Assembly (NCBI GenBank): GCA_002898575.1
Contig: BEHT01000017.1
Span: forward strand, 1 to 64,000
Length of the DNA stretch: 64,000 nucleotides
Reading direction: 5' to 3'
Origin: a bacterium HR17
Lineage (GTDB): Bacteria > Armatimonadota > Fervidibacteria > Fervidibacterales > Fervidibacteraceae
A program made the position numbers and the translations under genes. Positions 62,508 to 64,000 of the stretch are shown in pieces. The notes under the pieces are model-generated. The model saw only the letters and a list, made by a program, of their open reading frames with translations, did no database searches and was not told where the DNA came from. How positions within the stretch are numbered: position 1 is the first letter of the stretch; each line of letters opens with the position of its first letter.

Positions 62508-63038
62508 TTACGCCCCGACGACTTGCCTGAGCGCCGCCAACGCGGCGTCATAGTCGGGCTCGTTCGTCACTTCAGGCACGAGTTGCTTGTAGCGGATAAC
62601 GCCGTCCTTGTCCACGATCCAGACCGAGCGTGCCAGCAATTTCAGCTCCTTGATGAGGACGCCGTATTTGAGCCCAAAATCGCGCTCTTGGTAATCGCTG
62701 AAGACCTTGATTCGGGTAATGTCGTTGGCGCCACACCAACGGCGCTGCGCGAAGGGCAAATCCACGCTGATGTTGGCGACGACCACATCGTCTGAAAGGC
62801 TTGCCGCCAGTTCGTTGAACTTGCGCCCCTGCGCATCGCAGACAGGCGTGTCCAGCGACGGCGTGACGGAAATGAGCAGCACTTTACCCGCGAAATCCCG
62901 CAGCGTCACGGGGTTCAAGTCCAAATCCACGACGCGAAAATCGGGCGCTTTTTCGCCGACCTGCAGGTCGGGACCAAGCAGCGTCAGCGGGCTGCCCCGA
63001 AAAGTCACGACGCCCACGCGCTCCGGCACTTGCGCCAT
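62508..63038 (-). CDS. tpx: Thiol peroxidase (Tpx, atypical 2-Cys peroxiredoxin)
   Basis: A 176-residue periplasm/cytoplasm antioxidant enzyme. Peroxidatic Cys is in SLDTPVCDAQ and resolving Cys in QRRWCGA; VTFRGSPLTLLGP at the start and KVLLISVTPSLDTPVC are diagnostic of Tpx. It reduces peroxides with thioredoxin. AAAGGAGG lies a few bases before the ATG at 63038. It diverges from the fucosidase gene. Confidence 0.95.
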   Translation of the reverse strand: MAQVPERVGVVTFRGSPLTLLGPDLQVGEKAPDFRVVDLDLNPVTLRDFAGKVLLISVTPSLDTPVCDAQGRKFNELAASLSDDVVVANISVDLPFAQRRWCGANDITRIKVFSDYQERDFGLKYGVLIKELKLLARSVWIVDKDGVIRYKQLVPEVTNEPDYDAALAALRQVVGA

Positions 63039-63101
63039 CGTCCATAACCTCCTTTGCTTTAGGGGAAATTTAGCGTGCGCACCGACCGCCTCAAATTTTA
63101 A

Positions 63102-63134
63102 CGACCCTCTACGCCTTTACATGGTGGAGGGTCG
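63102..63134. repeat. Inverted repeat between tpx and fucosidase gene
   Basis: CGACCCTC and GAGGGTCG form an 8-bp inverted repeat with a 17-base spacer between two divergent genes. As it lies ahead of both, it could be an operator; no T-run supports a terminator. Confidence 0.4.
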
Positions 63135-63232
63135 GGACACACTTTTGCCCTGAGAGGTGGTGACCCAAAGTGAAGCGGCGGGCATTTTTGCGGTTGGGAC
63201 TTGTGCCGGTCGCCGCGAAAGGAGTGCGTGCA

Positions 63233-64000
63233 ATGGCGCACCAACCTACCACCGCTACCCGTTGGACGCTGTGGTATCGCCAGCCGGCGCGCGATTGGAA
63301 CGAAGCGCTGCCATTAGGCAACGGGCGGTTGGGTGCGATGGTGTTCGGCGGCGTCGCCAAAGAGCGCCTGCAACTCAACGACGACACGCTGTGGTCAGGC
63401 TATCCCTACGACCCGACTAACCCTGATGCCTTCCGTTACCTCGCCCGCGTGCGTCAACTCGTTTTCGCAGGCAAGTATCGTGACGCGGAGCAAACCGCCG
63501 ACCAGTTCATGATGGGTGTCGTGAAAATCGGTGACAAAGTTTACGCGCCTTTTCGCCGTCTGATGGCGTATCAACCCCTCGCCGATCTGTGGTTGACATT
63601 TCCGCACGCCACAGAACCGCAGGAGTATCGGCGCGCACTGGATTTGGACACAGCGACGGCGTATGTCCGCTACCGTATCGGCGCGGTGACCTTTCACCGC
63701 GAGGCGTTTATTTCTGCCGTCGACCAAGCGTTGGTGCTGCGCCTTACCGCTGATGCGCCCAAGCAAATCACCTTCACTGCCGCGCTGACGACACCTCACA
63801 CCCGTCGCGAAACGCTGAAAGGCAGTGCCGATGGGCTCATCCTGCGCGGGCAATGGGTCGGTGACGGAGAAGTGCGCCGCAGCCAAACGGATTTGCCTGG
63901 CGCGGGCATCCGCTTTGAGGTGTGGCTGGGAGTGCAAGCGGAAGGTGGGCGAGTGCAAGTCACCGACGACGCGCTGCAAGTTACAGGCGCCGATGCGGCG
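63233..64000 (+). CDS. GH95-type alpha-L-fucosidase, N-terminal part
   Basis: The frame is open from ATG 63233 to the window edge, 256 residues. WYRQPARDWNEALPLGNGRLGAMVFGG and LQLNDDTLWSG are the hallmark of the GH95 N-terminal beta domain; GH95 enzymes remove alpha-1,2-linked fucose or galactose. The (alpha/alpha) catalytic domain lies beyond the window. No signal peptide is seen at this start. AAAGGAGTG precedes the ATG. Confidence 0.88.
   Translation, partial: MAHQPTTATRWTLWYRQPARDWNEALPLGNGRLGAMVFGGVAKERLQLNDDTLWSGYPYDPTNPDAFRYLARVRQLVFAGKYRDAEQTADQFMMGVVKIGDKVYAPFRRLMAYQPLADLWLTFPHATEPQEYRRALDLDTATAYVRYRIGAVTFHREAFISAVDQALVLRLTADAPKQITFTAALTTPHTRRETLKGSADGLILRGQWVGDGEVRRSQTDLPGAGIRFEVWLGVQAEGGRVQVTDDALQVTGADAA

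Noticed and set aside
1-64000. CRISPR arrays, insertion sequences, prophage or integrated plasmid
   Set aside because: No regularly spaced repeats, transposase, integrase or phage genes were seen; base composition and gene density look even throughout.

Overview
The window is about 64 kb of GC-rich bacterial chromosome holding roughly 59 protein genes (two cut by the window edges), two tRNAs and one SRP RNA. It contains no phage, insertion sequence or CRISPR array. Six genes encode DUF1559-type pseudopilins, with a near-identical prepilin N-terminus and a C-terminal H-x9-DG motif. Paired DUF1549/DUF1553 and DUF1501 genes, a DUF4091 glycosidase, GHL6- and GH95-type glycosidases and lipid A-core sugar genes (heptose/Kdo) also occur. 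This mix fits a diderm of the Armatimonadota / Planctomycetes sort, most like the thermophilic Fervidibacter-type Armatimonadota. That placement is inferred from gene content; no rRNA is present to confirm it. Some genes are more typical of archaea or thermophiles: a cupin-type phosphoglucose isomerase, an archaemetzincin-like protease and a Clp1/Grc3-type P-loop kinase.

Layout. 1-5.9 kb (all minus): a coiled-coil exported protein, a CobW GTPase, an aquaporin, a transglutaminase, two pseudopilins and a ModA-like binding protein. 6-13 kb: HAD phosphatase, SDR, PrmA, an AraC regulator, a pseudopilin with a small membrane protein, and GlmS. 13-19 kb: Clp1-like kinase, pseudopilin with small membrane protein, the DUF1549/DUF1501 pair, and a 46-residue Flp-type pilin preceded by a strong sigma70 promoter. 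19-26.8 kb: DUF4091 glycosidase, NlpC/P60 hydrolase, a divergent sigma-54-like factor, a TIGR01777 epimerase and a stand-alone receiver. 26.8-34.5 kb: RfbB, a CobA-HemD fusion, a TPR protein, archaemetzincin, ceramidase-like protein, GlmM, tRNA-Phe and tRNA-Asp. 34.5-46.5 kb: sugar permease, NadC, FtsK, a MoaD-MoaE fusion, pseudopilin, Ser/Thr kinase, a MoaD-like carrier, GHL6 hydrolase and a Gfo/Idh oxidoreductase. 46.5-57.3 kb: a large SRP RNA, an HD-GYP/HDOD protein, HflX, a LolA-like protein, an M16 homologue, pseudopilin, M24 peptidase, rhomboid, an SDH-type protease and an HldE2-KdsB fusion. 57.8-64 kb: ROK kinase with cupin PGI, a glycosidase-like protein, a 2-hydroxyacid dehydrogenase, Tpx and the start of a GH95 fucosidase.

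Connections. GlmS and GlmM feed UDP-GlcNAc synthesis. The ROK kinase and cupin PGI form a coupled entry to glycolysis. HldE2-KdsB activates two core sugars on one polypeptide. The MoaD-MoaE fusion, a second MoaD and a ModA-like protein touch molybdenum use. Several carbohydrate-active enzymes point to a polysaccharide degrader.

The least expected items are the sigma-54-like protein with a degenerate RpoN box and no glutamine-rich region I, the HldE2-KdsB fusion, a dispersed two-hairpin intergenic repeat (four copies), a 26-bp duplicated ribosome-binding leader around cobW, a rhomboid gene that seems to start at ATT, and the short pilin gene.
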